The notes: generated by a model from the sequence alone, not told the origin. 64,000 nt of DNA from Clostridium thermosuccinogenes (GCF_002896855.1 NZ_CP021850.1:4427665-4491664); one strand, 5' to 3'; numbered from the stretch's first letter, positions 42,766-52,625 are shown. Program-made: numbers and translations.

Positions 42766-44668
42766 ATAGAGTAGAACAGTGGGTTTACCACCGTCCCCTC
42801 ATCAAACCGTACGTGCGATTTTCCCGCATACGGCTTTCCGATATTCTTCTTCCTTCAGCATTCAGCCGCACATATTTGCTAGTCCTGCCTGTTTAGTCAA
42901 TTCTCTGACCTTTACTGCATTTCCTAGCCTATAATTGCGTTGTTTCTTCCGATTGTACCACCGAGTAAACTTGAAATTTATATACTTATCTATCTTCCAT
43001 AACCATGGTCTGCTAAATCGTCTGGTATAATAGTTCCTCATGCCAATGATTTTAGGATTGAGTAGCTTCACCATCTCTTCCATACTTAGCAGCAGCTTGC
43101 TAGGACTGTTAAATACCTCTTTTATGTTAGCTCTCATTTTCTTCATAGCCTTCTTAGACGGTATCTGTTGTAGTGTCCAGTACCACTGCCAGTTTTTATT
43201 TCTAAAACGCTGAAATCTATTATTGAAGCCAAGAAAATCAAAACTACCTTTACCAAAATACATATCAACCAGTCTTGTTTTCTCACTGTGAAGCGTTAGT
43301 TCCAGTTTTTCCATAATCCACTTCACAGCGCGCAAGGCTTCTTCTGCATGAGATAACCTCTTACACAATATCACAAAATCATCTGCATAACGCACTAATT
43401 CACCCAGATGTCCAAAGGCTTTATTCCAATACACATCAAAATAATTCAGATATATGTTGGACAATAGTGGAGAAATAACTCCACCCTGCGGTGCTCCCAG
43501 TATACTTTCACTGTACCATCCGTTTTCCAGCACTCCTGCTTTTAACCAACTATTTATCAGCTTTAATACTCTACGGTCAGTTATTCTTTGTTTGAGCAAC
43601 AAAATTAGCTTATCATGGTTGATGCTACCAAAATAATCTTTTATGTCAGCATCTATTACCCATAGTGCACCACCTTTGTCGGACACTTCAAATATCCTGT
43701 CCATTGCTTGTTTAGCACTTCGTTTCGGTCTAAATCCATACGAACAGGGTTGAAAATCTGCTTCAAACACCGGCTCTATCACTATCTTTGCCGCCATCTG
43801 TACTATTCTGTCCTTAATCGTAGGTATCCCCAATGCTCTTTTTCTACCATCTGGTTTTGGAATATAGCTTCGTCTGACAGGCTTACACCGGTACTTCCCA
43901 GTCCTCAATTCTTCCGCTATTTCGCCCAGTAGTTTTTCTTCACCGTACGTTTTCACATCATCAATGCTGACTTTGTCAATACCGCCTGTTCCACCATTCT
44001 GTTTTACCCGTTTCCATGCTTCTTCTAAGATATCATTACGGTATATCTTGTCATACAACGCATAGAACTTTCTCTTTCGGTCAGCTTTGGCTGTAAGGTA
44101 TAGTCTGTTTTGGAAGTCTCGTACTTTTTCATGGGTGTTTATAGCTTTTTCGGCAATCACCGGCACCTACCTCCTTTACAGACTTGAATAAAGTTGTGCC
44201 CCTTCCCTATGCACAGTTTTGTTGTCTGTACAATCCTTGGTACTATGAGCACTTCTGACTGCCTCTTTGCAGAAAGCAACTTCGCTTTTGCTTATATGCT
44301 TCCTCTTTACAGTTTCCTGTGCAAAGTAGGCTCTCTCCAGTTCCGACAAATACTTTCCTGACGTGTCGTTACCTCTACACCGCAGGGTTCTTAGGTATTG
44401 CATTTAGGGTTCTTCATACCGTCTTCTGTCTTTGCTGTTGATGTCGCAGCTCGACTCCCTGTTGTTTCCTTTCGGAAATGTAAATAACGGTGCGGCAGTA
44501 TTCACTTTATGTTACAACCCGCCAGTTTGCCTGCTCCTTACGGAACATTCCGTAACGCTTCAACGCATAGATTACACCATACGCTGGTTACTGACTAAGT
44601 AGCTGCCCTACCTTTACCACTGCAGGACTTTCACCTGCTAGCATTTGCCAGCTTAGCTGGACGCACAC
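42766..44668 (-). mobile_element. Group II intron
   Basis: Minus-strand intron of about 1.9 kb. The 5' boundary is GTGTGCGTCCAGC at 44668 (GUGYG consensus; 44666 is the alternative). Ribozyme domains lie at ~44170-44660. The reverse transcriptase is at 42862-44166. Domain V is at 42804-42837: AAAGCCGTATGCGGG, a loop, and CGCACGTACGGTTT. Domain VI follows and the 3' end is near 42766 (CTACTCTAT). It is inserted in the tRNA-Ser island between the hydrolase and the AbiE genes, in a gene-free spot, with a small hairpin directly downstream. All the parts needed for splicing are present. Confidence 0.85.
42862..44166 (-). CDS. ltrA: Group II intron reverse transcriptase/maturase
   Basis: A 434-residue intron-encoded protein. 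RT domains are clear, with GTGGIDKVSIDDVK, FQPCSYGFRPKRSAKQAM, the catalytic LVRYADDFVIL (YADD) and GVISPLLSNIYLNYF. The C-terminal maturase domain X carries MRNYYTRRFSRP. No HNH endonuclease domain follows, so mobility would use the reverse-splicing route with nicks at replication forks. The GTG start at 44166 has GGAGG upstream, the next GTG is an alternative. The protein splices and mobilises its own intron. Confidence 0.95.
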   Translation of the reverse strand: MPVIAEKAINTHEKVRDFQNRLYLTAKADRKRKFYALYDKIYRNDILEEAWKRVKQNGGTGGIDKVSIDDVKTYGEEKLLGEIAEELRTGKYRCKPVRRSYIPKPDGRKRALGIPTIKDRIVQMAAKIVIEPVFEADFQPCSYGFRPKRSAKQAMDRIFEVSDKGGALWVIDADIKDYFGSINHDKLILLLKQRITDRRVLKLINSWLKAGVLENGWYSESILGAPQGGVISPLLSNIYLNYFDVYWNKAFGHLGELVRYADDFVILCKRLSHAEEALRAVKWIMEKLELTLHSEKTRLVDMYFGKGSFDFLGFNNRFQRFRNKNWQWYWTLQQIPSKKAMKKMRANIKEVFNSPSKLLLSMEEMVKLLNPKIIGMRNYYTRRFSRPWLWKIDKYINFKFTRWYNRKKQRNYRLGNAVKVRELTKQAGLANMCG

Positions 44669-44829
44669 ATCAATACTACGCACTCCACATGGCTCGTGTT
44701 GTAGAATTGATGTCTGCAGCAATTTTAAGATCCTTCTGTAAAGCTTACAACATCTCTTAAAACAATCATAAACTATCCCTTTCAAATAAATACAAAAATA
44801 ATACACCCTTGATATCGTCCATGTTCGTA

Positions 44830-45726
44830 TTACTCATATTCTTTTTTCTCATGATTCCAATTTTTGAATAATTCTTCTTCATAAATCAGCGCTTCATAAG
44901 GTGGTTGGAGAAAATCAATAATTAATTTGACAACATCGGTAAAGTCAAGTTTATATTGCAGTATTTTTTTACAAAAATTGCTCCATCTTCTTATAATAAT
45001 AGAGTCATCAGCTAACCTTAAAATAATAGTGACAGAATCTTTTTCATAAGGTGTGCCCCGGTTGGTAAGGGTTTCATAAATAGCTTCCTGTAATTTTCGT
45101 CCATCAAAATTAAAGGTTGTTGCCATATAATATATATCAAAGAAGTCTTTCATCCTGCTTGTAGCTTCCATCAGTGATATGATAGCATCTAATTTTTCTG
45201 CCACAGTGGATTCCAATGAATAAGTCAGGATCTTAGGTTCCTCAAATTCCGGAAGTAATACCGGTAAAGTTCGTTCAACTGGCGAAGGTACTACAACATC
45301 ACCAACCCCCAAATCTATACTAAAAGGGATCTTAACCCTTCCAATAGATCCCATGAGGTAAATTCTAATACCATGGTATTTCTTTATCTCTCTGATAGTT
45401 TCTATCCTTCTAATCTCAAACTGTATAAAATCATTTTTGCCAGGCGAGGAAATAATATTTTTAACAAGCTTTTCTACTGCATCCATATCGTTAGGATAAT
45501 TTCTTAAAAGATAATCTGCATCAACTGTTGGTCTTGCGGCAAATCCACTGATTGAATATAATAAAAAGCCGCCTTTAAGAATGACTTTTTCTTTGTAATC
45601 ACTTTCTGAAAGTCTTCGAATAAATTCCTCCTGGCAAAATAAATTTAAGAGCTGTTGTAATGGAATACCTTGTTCCTTTGATTTATTTTTAAGTCTCGCT
45701 ATGACAGAAGCTTCAATATTTCCCAT
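44830..45726 (-). CDS. abiEii: AbiEii-type nucleotidyltransferase toxin
   Basis: A 298-residue protein of the AbiEii/AbiGii toxin family. The DNA-polymerase-beta-like nucleotidyltransferase signature is LKGGFLLYSI with RPTVDADYLL, and the later motifs PFSIDLGVGD and VAEKLDAIISL fit. Members add nucleotides to tRNA ends, stopping growth when phage enters. The ATG shares one base with the stop of the AbiEi gene (TAATG), so translation is coupled. It works as a type IV toxin-antitoxin with that gene. It is cargo of the tRNA-Ser island, 160 bases upstream of the group II intron. Confidence 0.88.
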   Translation of the reverse strand: MGNIEASVIARLKNKSKEQGIPLQQLLNLFCQEEFIRRLSESDYKEKVILKGGFLLYSISGFAARPTVDADYLLRNYPNDMDAVEKLVKNIISSPGKNDFIQFEIRRIETIREIKKYHGIRIYLMGSIGRVKIPFSIDLGVGDVVVPSPVERTLPVLLPEFEEPKILTYSLESTVAEKLDAIISLMEATSRMKDFFDIYYMATTFNFDGRKLQEAIYETLTNRGTPYEKDSVTIILRLADDSIIIRRWSNFCKKILQYKLDFTDVVKLIIDFLQPPYEALIYEEELFKNWNHEKKEYE

Positions 45727-46322
45727 TATAACCACATCCCTATACGAGTTTGCACTTTATTCTTAATATTAAATATTTCTGCATACTCAAACAGCTTTCT
45801 TATATTTTTCTTTGAATCCTCTATATAACGGCCAATAGCATTATTAAATACTTCTTTCTCCAGCTTTTTCTCATAACGGAGAACATCGCAAATTGTGCGG
45901 TCTCTGTTGTATATCTTTATTTCAATGCCATCTATCTCTATTATATCTACACCAATATCTAAAAACTTTGGTTCAAGATAGTAAGGTTTTATTGGAGGAT
46001 AATCAATTTTATACTGAGTTGTTTTACTATATCTATCCACAGCAATTTGCCACGCTAGCGGTATGCGATCTGTGTAGCCATAATGGAATAAGGCACTTTC
46101 AAGAAATATAACCGCTCGCGGAAATAAACGTGCAATAATTACCTCTTCACGAATAACATAATCTGTAAGTTCATAAAAACCGCGTTTAGTCTTTGTAATA
46201 ATTCCTTCATTTAGAAGGCTTTTTATCTGGCGACTCGAAAGTCCTAAATCTTTAAGCTCTACAGTTTTTAAAATTCCCCCGCATCTTTGAAATTCCTTCT
46301 TCAAAATATCAATTTGTGTCAT
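45726..46322 (-). CDS. abiEi: AbiEi-type antitoxin
   Basis: A 198-residue winged-helix antitoxin of the AbiEi family. An N-terminal DNA-binding domain (KDLGLSSRQIKSLLNEGII, KTKRGFYELT) is followed by the conserved part with FLESALFHYGYTDRIP and RDRTICDVLRY. The protein represses its own operon and blocks the toxin. GAGAGG lies six bases before the ATG at 46322; the longer frame to 46373 is unsupported. One-base overlap with the toxin gene shows a single operon. Together they form an abortive-infection system on the island. Confidence 0.88.
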   Translation of the reverse strand: MTQIDILKKEFQRCGGILKTVELKDLGLSSRQIKSLLNEGIITKTKRGFYELTDYVIREEVIIARLFPRAVIFLESALFHYGYTDRIPLAWQIAVDRYSKTTQYKIDYPPIKPYYLEPKFLDIGVDIIEIDGIEIKIYNRDRTICDVLRYEKKLEKEVFNNAIGRYIEDSKKNIRKLFEYAEIFNIKNKVQTRIGMWL

Positions 46323-46521
46323 TTTGCACCTCTCGGCCTGCATTTGTTTTTTAATGCAGTCTTTTAAGTGCATTTTACCACATTATTACTTTTAAATCAA
46401 ACGATTATTAGTGTGACAGCGTCAAATTCTTTACATCCATTCTGCCTCATCAACCTATGCGTTATCTCAGCCCGCCGCATACGTGCAAACGGGCATATTA
46501 TTCTCACACTATGCATTGCTG

Positions 46522-46911
46522 CTACTCTCCGGTAGCCTCAGAGATGAAATCATGCATACAATCGTCCATGTCCATCAAAAAAGAGATCAGGAAGTATTGT
46601 CGTGCTTCCGGATGGGTTGCAAGTAGTTCAACATCCTCTGGGAATTTCATTCCTGACAAGTCATACAGGATGCGCAATATAGCCATCATTTCAGCTTCCC
46701 GGCCCTCATGGTATAAATGGGTAAAGATAGCCGAAATTCTTTCCATAGCTTCGGTATCATAGCCGGAGAATATCCAGATTGTTTCGAGCAATGGGGCAGT
46801 CATCGCCCCGGATATGAGATTGATTTTGTCCCGGCAAATTGTGCCTGATTGGAGTATAATACCCTCATCAAGCAGTAAACTTCGCGTAGTTGTTTTTTCC
46901 ATAGTGTCCAT
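46522..46911 (-). CDS. Hypothetical island protein
   Basis: A 129-residue acidic protein, MDTMEKTTTRSLLLDEGI onwards, that I do not recognise. It looks helical with many Met and Asp/Glu residues (ETIWIFSGYDTEAMERI, EAEMMAILRILYDLSG). GGAGG lies about eight bases before the ATG, so it is probably expressed. It is the last gene before the right repeat of the tRNA-Ser island. It has no transmembrane helix and no cysteine pair typical of zinc binding. It may be part of the mobility or cargo functions. Confidence 0.55.
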   Translation of the reverse strand: MDTMEKTTTRSLLLDEGIILQSGTICRDKINLISGAMTAPLLETIWIFSGYDTEAMERISAIFTHLYHEGREAEMMAILRILYDLSGMKFPEDVELLATHPEARQYFLISFLMDMDDCMHDFISEATGE

Positions 46912-47106
46912 TATTGCTTCCTCCTTTTCGATTTACTCCGTGGTGCCACGGGTGATAAAATGGTGACATAGCTTACAAAGCGACCTGCTAAAAAGAAATA
47001 TAGAAAAATAAGATTATATAAAAATATCCGCTTTTTATGCGGGTTTTATCGAATAAGTAATAAAAAGTTATAAAGATATATAAGCAAATATCTACTTATT
47101 ACGTTT

Positions 47107-47168
47107 CTGGAAATCGTGTATACTCACAAAAGGGTATCGAGGGTTCGAATCCCTCTCTCTCCGCCAAA
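47107..47168 (+). repeat. attR: right attachment repeat of the tRNA-Ser island
   Basis: 62 bases identical to the tRNA-Ser 3' part at 36753-36814, ending CCGCCAAA. It lacks the 5' half of a tRNA, so it is a duplication made by site-specific integration, not a gene. Confidence 0.92.
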
Positions 47169-47170
47169 AT

Positions 47171-47202
47171 AAAGGGCTACAAGGTTTTACTTGTAGCCCT
47201 TT
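47171..47202 (+). terminator. Native tRNA-Ser terminator, displaced by the island
   Basis: AAAGGGCTACAAG and CTTGTAGCCCTTT form a perfect 13-bp stem with a 6-base loop right after attR. A T-run is short (TTTATG). It marks the chromosomal flank. Confidence 0.65.
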
Positions 47203-47249
47203 ATGATTCCTGTAGCATTAGATATGTGATGGAATTGTGACAAATGTGT

Positions 47250-48415
47250 GATTCCAGAATTGCAGGTAAAGCTTTAATACTTAGGCAAGAACAGCACATG
47301 TATAAAATCATTAATGGTGAGAAGACTGTCAGGGTAAATGAATACACTTTCCTTGGCAAGTGCCTTAAGATTTTGCCCGAAAAAGGCATAGGCTCACCGA
47401 TGTAGAAAGCTGCTATCGCCAAAGATATCCTGATTTAATTATGTCTCAGAAAACAAAAGAGCGTTTTCTTCTCAAGTCCACAATAACAAAAGAACTAAGA
47501 AGAAACCTTTGTAAGGAATATGATTGTGGATGTAATCATGAAAGTATTTGGAACCACAAAGCTGACTTTTGAAGGACATGAAATTGATTTCTCGGAAGAA
47601 TGGGGAATAGTATCATTTAAGGGGCTATTACAACAGGACATAGGCTTGGATGTGGATAGTTATGGCAGCAGCCAGGAGTTGCTCACAGCTATACAAGCAA
47701 AAATATTCAGCTCGAACACGAAAATTTATACTCTTTAAGCAAGGGAGATCTTATTAACCTGTTGTATAAAAAGATTAGCAGGCCAAAGATTATCAGACCG
47801 ACATTTTCAGTTGAGCATCCTATAGAGACTTCCCCGTTGGCGAGAGCAAATGGCATTAATTCTTAAATTACTGATAGATTTCAGCTGGTTATTAGCGGAG
47901 CAGAAATAATAAATGCATACTCTGAATTGGTAGACCCTATGGAGCAGAGGAAGCGATTGGAACAACAAGCTCAATATAATGCCAAGGGTGATGAGGAAGC
48001 TATGGTAAATGAAAAAGACTATATATTAGCCATGGAATACGGCATGCTGCCGGTATCAGGATGGGGAATGGGCATAGAGAGATTGGTTCAAGTATTGACC
48101 AATTGTGAAAACATTAAAGATTGCATGCTATTTCCGCTTTTAAAACCACTTGAGTATAATGAGATCAGTATAAGGAGCCTCGAAAGATGTGGTTTATATT
48201 TAGGTAGCTGTCATGCAGAATTAGAATTTAATAGTTCCAACGTGGTTCCAGAATTTCAGGGAAGCTGTAAAACGTTCAGTGGAATTCCAAGGCAAAAGAT
48301 GTGTAGGATGCTCAAAATTCAGTTTAAAAAAACACAGCTTACCAACTCTTTAACCCAGGAGCAATTAAAGCATTTCGTATCAGACGTACATGTAAGATGC
48401 CCAAAAGTATGTTGA
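47250..48415 (+). pseudogene. lysS: Decayed lysyl-tRNA synthetase gene (lysS, class II)
   Basis: Fragments in at least three frames match lysS in order. DSRIAGKALILRQ and TVRVNEYTFLGKCLKILPEK come first. Then VESCYRQRYPDLIMSQKTKERF follows after a frameshift; compare the family motif RYRQRYLDLI. Next VFGTTKLTFEGHEIDFSEEWGI (shortened: GTTKLTFEGHEIDF) appears near 47550, then PTFSVEHPIETSPLARANG, a stop, ITDRFQLVISGAEIINAYSELVDPMEQR (in part), and SGWGMGIERLVQVLTN of motif 3. Deletions removed the middle. The last ~85 residues after LLFPLLKP-type MLFPLLKP are not lysS-like. A working lysS must lie elsewhere. The decayed gene starts directly beyond attR. Confidence 0.85.
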
Positions 48416-48784
48416 ATGAGTTTATTAAAGAGCTAAAAAGCTTTCATTAGAAGATGCTTTGTTATGTAATGAGATGGCCATATCATTCATTAATTACTTT
48501 CACAGAAAACTTATATGATTTAGCATAAAAGAAAAAAAGACTGGCTTTACCGGAGTGGATATCAATAAGTTGATGTCATTGAACAGGAAATAAGCTTTAA
48601 GATAGCGGTTTTTGTGAAGCTGCCATATAGACATCTGCATGTACGATCCACTCCTTAATCTGCATCTCGGAAACCCCATGTTTATGGAGATAGAGGTAAT
48701 CAGAAAGGATAAAAATATCCCTAACCAGTTCTCCTTTTTTTCCTCTCCATACATTCATTATCAGAATTATACATCTGCTGCAAA

Positions 48785-50308
48785 TCACAGCTTAAGGTCC
48801 ACGCCCAGCACCCCTGCGATAACCCCGTCCTCATTAATTACCGGCACTGACAGGGTAAGGCACGGGCTTTTTGTTATAGCGGAAATATAAACCTTTGAAC
48901 AGAATTCCTCTCCCTGAATGCTTTTTTGGAACCAATCTCTGATTTTTGCATTGGCTATTCCTGCTTCGGGTATGGAGCATAAAAATCTACCCTTGGCGTC
49001 ATTACTCCAGACAGCTTCTATAAAATCATTATTCTGTATGAATCTGCTTAATTCCGCCCTATGGCTTTCCCTATCCATTTTTTTGATGTGTGGAAGTTCA
49101 GCCAGTTCCCTTATCAGCATAAAAGTATCATTTATTTTATTGGAGTGTTCGGAGCTTTCAGAAATCAAGTGCTCCAACTCCGAATTATCCTGTAATTCCA
49201 TTAAACCTTTTGAAGCGTCATTTAAACGGCTGCCCATTTCAGCCACCTCCATGATGTTTTGCATCTGCTTGAAAACTGCTTTCTTTACACTTTCCACACT
49301 TTCCTCAGCCACGCCTATCAGATTTTCAACTTCACATATTTTGCTCACTACATCGCTGGCATCCCTGGCCTCAGTCTCAGATAAAAAGATGATTTTTTTC
49401 GCCATGGCCAATAGGTCATGAAAGGATTCATGAATTCTACCGAGCTTATTTTCAATATTAACTGCACTCTTAACTCCCTTTTCAACCTTAATCCCATTTT
49501 CGGTGACAGTCTTATGAACGCCTGCAATTTCTCTGTTTATTGCTGCTATAAGACTTTTGATTTCCTCCACCGATTTTTCGCTTTCCTTTGCAAGCTTTTG
49601 TATTTCTCCTGCCACAACAGCAAATCCCTTACCGTTTTCCCCTGCTCTGGCCGACTCGATGGTTGCATTCAGGGACAGCAGCCGGGTTTGCTTGGCGATA
49701 TGGCTGACTGTCTCCAGAATCTTCTCAATATTCTTCGATGCGTCTGACAATTTATCCATGTAATCGGCAGTTATTCTGAAAGTTGCCTCTATTTCACGAA
49801 TGATGCTGACTATCTCAAGTATTTCCGATTTACTGGTTTCCAGAATCGTTTCTGAATTTATTCCCAAGGACTCAAGTTCAAGAGTGGTATTTCTTGATTC
49901 CTCCAGCAGCCGGATCATTTCCCTGACTTCCGTTACCGTTTCATGAATCTTTTCATTAAACATGGCATTTAAATTAGCCATTTCTTCAGTTTGAGCGTAT
50001 ACCTGCTGTGCAAAGCCATTATTCTCATCCAGGTTTATCTGCAATTGCTCCGAAACCGCCCAGATTTTGTTTGATGTTACATGCAGCTCCAGCTTCAACT
50101 TTGCCAGTTCTCTTTTCAGGTCATTGATTGACACATCCTTTTGAGCATTAGCTTTAGAACCGCTTTTTATCAGATAGATACCTGTGGCCAAACCCATTGA
50201 CAGGTAAATAATTATGTTAATCAGTTTTGCAGGAAAGGGCATCAAGAATATTACACATACCAAAATACAGCACATTGCAACAATCATTAAAATTCTTTTA
50301 TTACTCAT
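48785..50308 (-). CDS. Methyl-accepting chemotaxis protein with C-terminal Cache-like domain
   Basis: A ~507-residue transducer. Two adjacent membrane helices at the N-terminus ([19 protein letters not shown] and [19 protein letters not shown]) have almost no external loop, so it cannot sense outside in the usual way. The signalling domain follows (~60-400), with the tip [21 protein letters not shown] (given in part: [18 protein letters not shown]) and [15 protein letters not shown]. The last ~100 residues, from [19 protein letters not shown], look like a PDC/Cache sensor ([28 protein letters not shown]). That sensor would lie in the cytoplasm. The ATG at 50308 has AAGGAG ten bases upstream. 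It stands alone. Confidence 0.85.
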   Translation of the reverse strand: MSNKRILMIVAMCCILVCVIFLMPFPAKLINIIIYLSMGLATGIYLIKSGSKANAQKDVSINDLKRELAKLKLELHVTSNKIWAVSEQLQINLDENNGFAQQVYAQTEEMANLNAMFNEKIHETVTEVREMIRLLEESRNTTLELESLGINSETILETSKSEILEIVSIIREIEATFRITADYMDKLSDASKNIEKILETVSHIAKQTRLLSLNATIESARAGENGKGFAVVAGEIQKLAKESEKSVEEIKSLIAAINREIAGVHKTVTENGIKVEKGVKSAVNIENKLGRIHESFHDLLAMAKKIIFLSETEARDASDVVSKICEVENLIGVAEESVESVKKAVFKQMQNIMEVAEMGSRLNDASKGLMELQDNSELEHLISESSEHSNKINDTFMLIRELAELPHIKKMDRESHRAELSRFIQNNDFIEAVWSNDAKGRFLCSIPEAGIANAKIRDWFQKSIQGEEFCSKVYISAITKSPCLTLSVPVINEDGVIAGVLGVDLKL

Positions 50309-50469
50309 ACTTGCAGCACTCCTTTGCAAAATAAAAAGCGCTAATACAGGATTTCCCTATATTAACGCCATTGTTAATCCGATTTAAAAATATATTACCG
50401 ATTTTAGCATATAATAAAATTTATGGCAATCCGTTTTTACATTTAAATCTAAGTTATATTATTATGTTT

Positions 50470-52242
50470 AATTGAAAAAGTTATTTCCACCCCAAATTCA
50501 TAGACAGTGGAATTTAGTTTTGCAAATCGCTAGAAATGAGAAAGGTGGAAGTTACTTTTGCAAAGATCACACTGTTCCTATTTTCTTGTGAAAGCTGGAA
50601 TATTGTCTCTCAAAAAGCTATGATATATATGGTGGTGCCTCTGAAGGGGGTACATATATGCGTGGCTTTAAACATTTGAGTCAGGAAGAAAGAAATATAA
50701 TTGAACAAAGGTTAATCAGCAGGAAATCATTCAAAAGCATAGCACGCGAGCTTGGAAAGGACCCAACCACGATATCCAAGGAAGTGAAGAACCATATCCA
50801 ATTTAGGAAAACCGGCTGTTATGGAAGAGTGTTCAATGATTGTAAACATCGTATTGGTTGCCCTGTTAAGCATCTTTGCGGCAGTTTGCGTTGTAGCCGT
50901 TATTGTCGCGCTTGCAAGTCTCGCATGTGTTCATCACTATGTCATGAGTATCAACAGGAAATTTGTCCCAAGCTTTCGAAGCCGCCCTATGTTTGTAATG
51001 GTTGTGAAGACAAACAGTCTTGTACATTAGAGAAGAGGATTTATTCTGCAACACATGCACAAAGAGAATACGAGACAGTACGCTCTGAGTGCCGTCAGGG
51101 TTTACAAATCACTGAAGAAGAAGCGATAAGATTGGATTCCATTATTAGCCCGCTGCTAATTAAAGGCCAGTCACTCCACCATATATGCATTAACCATGCT
51201 GATGAAATCATGCTCGATGAACGCACACTCTACAACTATGTGGACAAGGGTATCTTTACAGCAAAAAATATCGATATGCCAAGAGTTGTACGTATGGGCA
51301 GACGTAAAAAGGGAAAAGACCAGTTCAAAGTGGATAAAAAATGCCGAATAGGCCGAACTTATCAAGACTTTCTTAAATTTATGCAAGAGCATCCGGACCT
51401 TCCCGTAGTGGAAATGGACACGGTAATAGGAAGAATAGGCGGCAAAGTCCTGCTGACACTGCATTTTACTGTCCCACAGCTCATGCTCGCATTCATTAGA
51501 GATGCTAATACCTCCCAATCTGTCATTGATATCTTTGATCAGCTTTACCTGGAACTAGGCCCGGATACCTTCCGCAAATTGTTCCCGGTATTACTTTGTG
51601 ACAACGGCAGTGAGTTCTCGAATCCGTCCGCTATTGAATTCGATTCACATGGGCAACGCAGAACCTGTGTATTCTACTGTAATCCGCTGGCTCCTTACCA
51701 GAAAGGCGCAGCAGAAAACAACCATGCTTTGATTAGACGCATTATCCCAAAGGGTACTTCTCTTGATGAGTTTACTCAGCGGGACATAACTCTTATGATG
51801 AACCATATCAACTCGTACAGTCGACTGAATCTCGGGGATAAAACCCCTTATTGGGCTTTTGGATTGCTCTACGGGGAAGAAATATTAAGAAGGATGAATG
51901 TAGAACTCATCCCGACAGATAATGTCACCCTGCATTCATCCCTTCTTAAGAAATAAATATTAAATAACCAGAGGCACCACCAGCCACAACTCTATAAGCA
52001 TTTACAAACAGGGTGGAAATTACTCTTGCAAAAAGTTAGTTAATCTTCACACCTCTAGTTTGATATACCCAAAAAAGGGCTGGCCTTGTTCCTCTACCTC
52101 ATATTTTAACCTATTATTGACTGAAAAGCATTAAAAATTTGCCTAAATAAACTAATCCAAAACCCGCTGAATTACTATTTTTCTCAATGATAACAGCATC
52201 CATGGAATTTACTTTTGCAAAGTGGAAATTACCTTTTCAATT
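50470..52242 (+). mobile_element. IS30-family insertion sequence
   Basis: The inverted ends are AATTGAAAAAGTTATTTCCACC at ~50470 and GTGGAAATTACCTTTTCAATT at 52222-52242. The transposase lies between. Related copies of the end motif (GGTGGAAnTTACTTTTGCAA) also occur inside at ~50512, 50545, 52014 and 52203. The extra copies may be remnants of tandem or nested elements, as IS30 targets its own ends. The alternative right end is at ~52034. Confidence 0.65.
50658..51956 (+). CDS. IS30-family transposase
   Basis: A 432-residue transposase. The N-terminal helix-turn-helix (FKSIARELGKDPTTISKEVK) binds the ends, a Cys-rich segment follows (CKHRIGCPVKHLCGSLRCSR), and the DDE catalytic domain has VVEMDTVIG (Asp), LLCDNGSEFSNP (Asp) and KGAAENNHALIRR (Glu). 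GGGGG lies at good spacing before the ATG. Length and motifs suggest an intact enzyme. It lies between the chemotaxis gene and the XRE regulator. Confidence 0.93.
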   Translation: MRGFKHLSQEERNIIEQRLISRKSFKSIARELGKDPTTISKEVKNHIQFRKTGCYGRVFNDCKHRIGCPVKHLCGSLRCSRYCRACKSRMCSSLCHEYQQEICPKLSKPPYVCNGCEDKQSCTLEKRIYSATHAQREYETVRSECRQGLQITEEEAIRLDSIISPLLIKGQSLHHICINHADEIMLDERTLYNYVDKGIFTAKNIDMPRVVRMGRRKKGKDQFKVDKKCRIGRTYQDFLKFMQEHPDLPVVEMDTVIGRIGGKVLLTLHFTVPQLMLAFIRDANTSQSVIDIFDQLYLELGPDTFRKLFPVLLCDNGSEFSNPSAIEFDSHGQRRTCVFYCNPLAPYQKGAAENNHALIRRIIPKGTSLDEFTQRDITLMMNHINSYSRLNLGDKTPYWAFGLLYGEEILRRMNVELIPTDNVTLHSSLLKK

Positions 52243-52625
52243 GACCGTTATATTATTATCGCAAAAAATATCCCGGCCGTGTAGCTGTTTTCTTGCACCT
52301 TAAAATGATTGCTCTATATGGTAACCTACACGAAGGGAACTGCAAATTAATGCTGTGATATAGATATTATGGTTATTTGCGATCTTTAAAGAGATGATTT
52401 TTTAAATATCATACCAGTTATTAAATTGCAGAGAGATAGTGTCCCTAAAATAGAAGCGATTCTCATACAGCGGAAATAGAAGAATAACCATATCATTATT
52501 TCGTTATAAAATTCCTGCCCTCGCCCTATGGTTGATTTTTCTTCGCATAGCGCGTTATTGTCATCCCTGCAGTTTTTGATTACTCTATATATAGGCCGGC
52601 CAATCATTTATTGGGAGAGATTAAA

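Larger units (their letters stand above)
36753..47168. mobile_element. Genomic island integrated in tRNA-Ser(GGA)
   Basis: Bounded by perfect 62-bp direct repeats of the tRNA-Ser 3' part; the unit length is 10,354 bp. In order it holds a tyrosine integrase, an excisionase-like protein, TnpV, two decayed genes, an alpha/beta hydrolase, a group II intron with its reverse transcriptase, an AbiE pair and a hypothetical gene, nearly all on the minus strand. No relaxase, coupling protein, replication or phage structural gene is seen. It is therefore a non-autonomous or degenerate integrative element that carries defence cargo. The repeats and integrase next to the tRNA give high certainty for site-specific integration. 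Confidence 0.9.

Noticed and set aside
44176-44806. Short frames upstream of the reverse transcriptase
   Set aside because: They lie in the ribozyme part of the group II intron and follow its conserved RNA sequence, not a protein.
36753-47168. Idea that the island is a prophage
   Set aside because: No capsid, tail, portal, terminase, lysis or phage replication gene is present.
48500-48788. Two overlapping short minus-strand frames after the chemotaxis gene
   Set aside because: One piece (LYLHKHGVSEMQIKEWI) looks mildly coding, but there is no start with a ribosome site and no family match.
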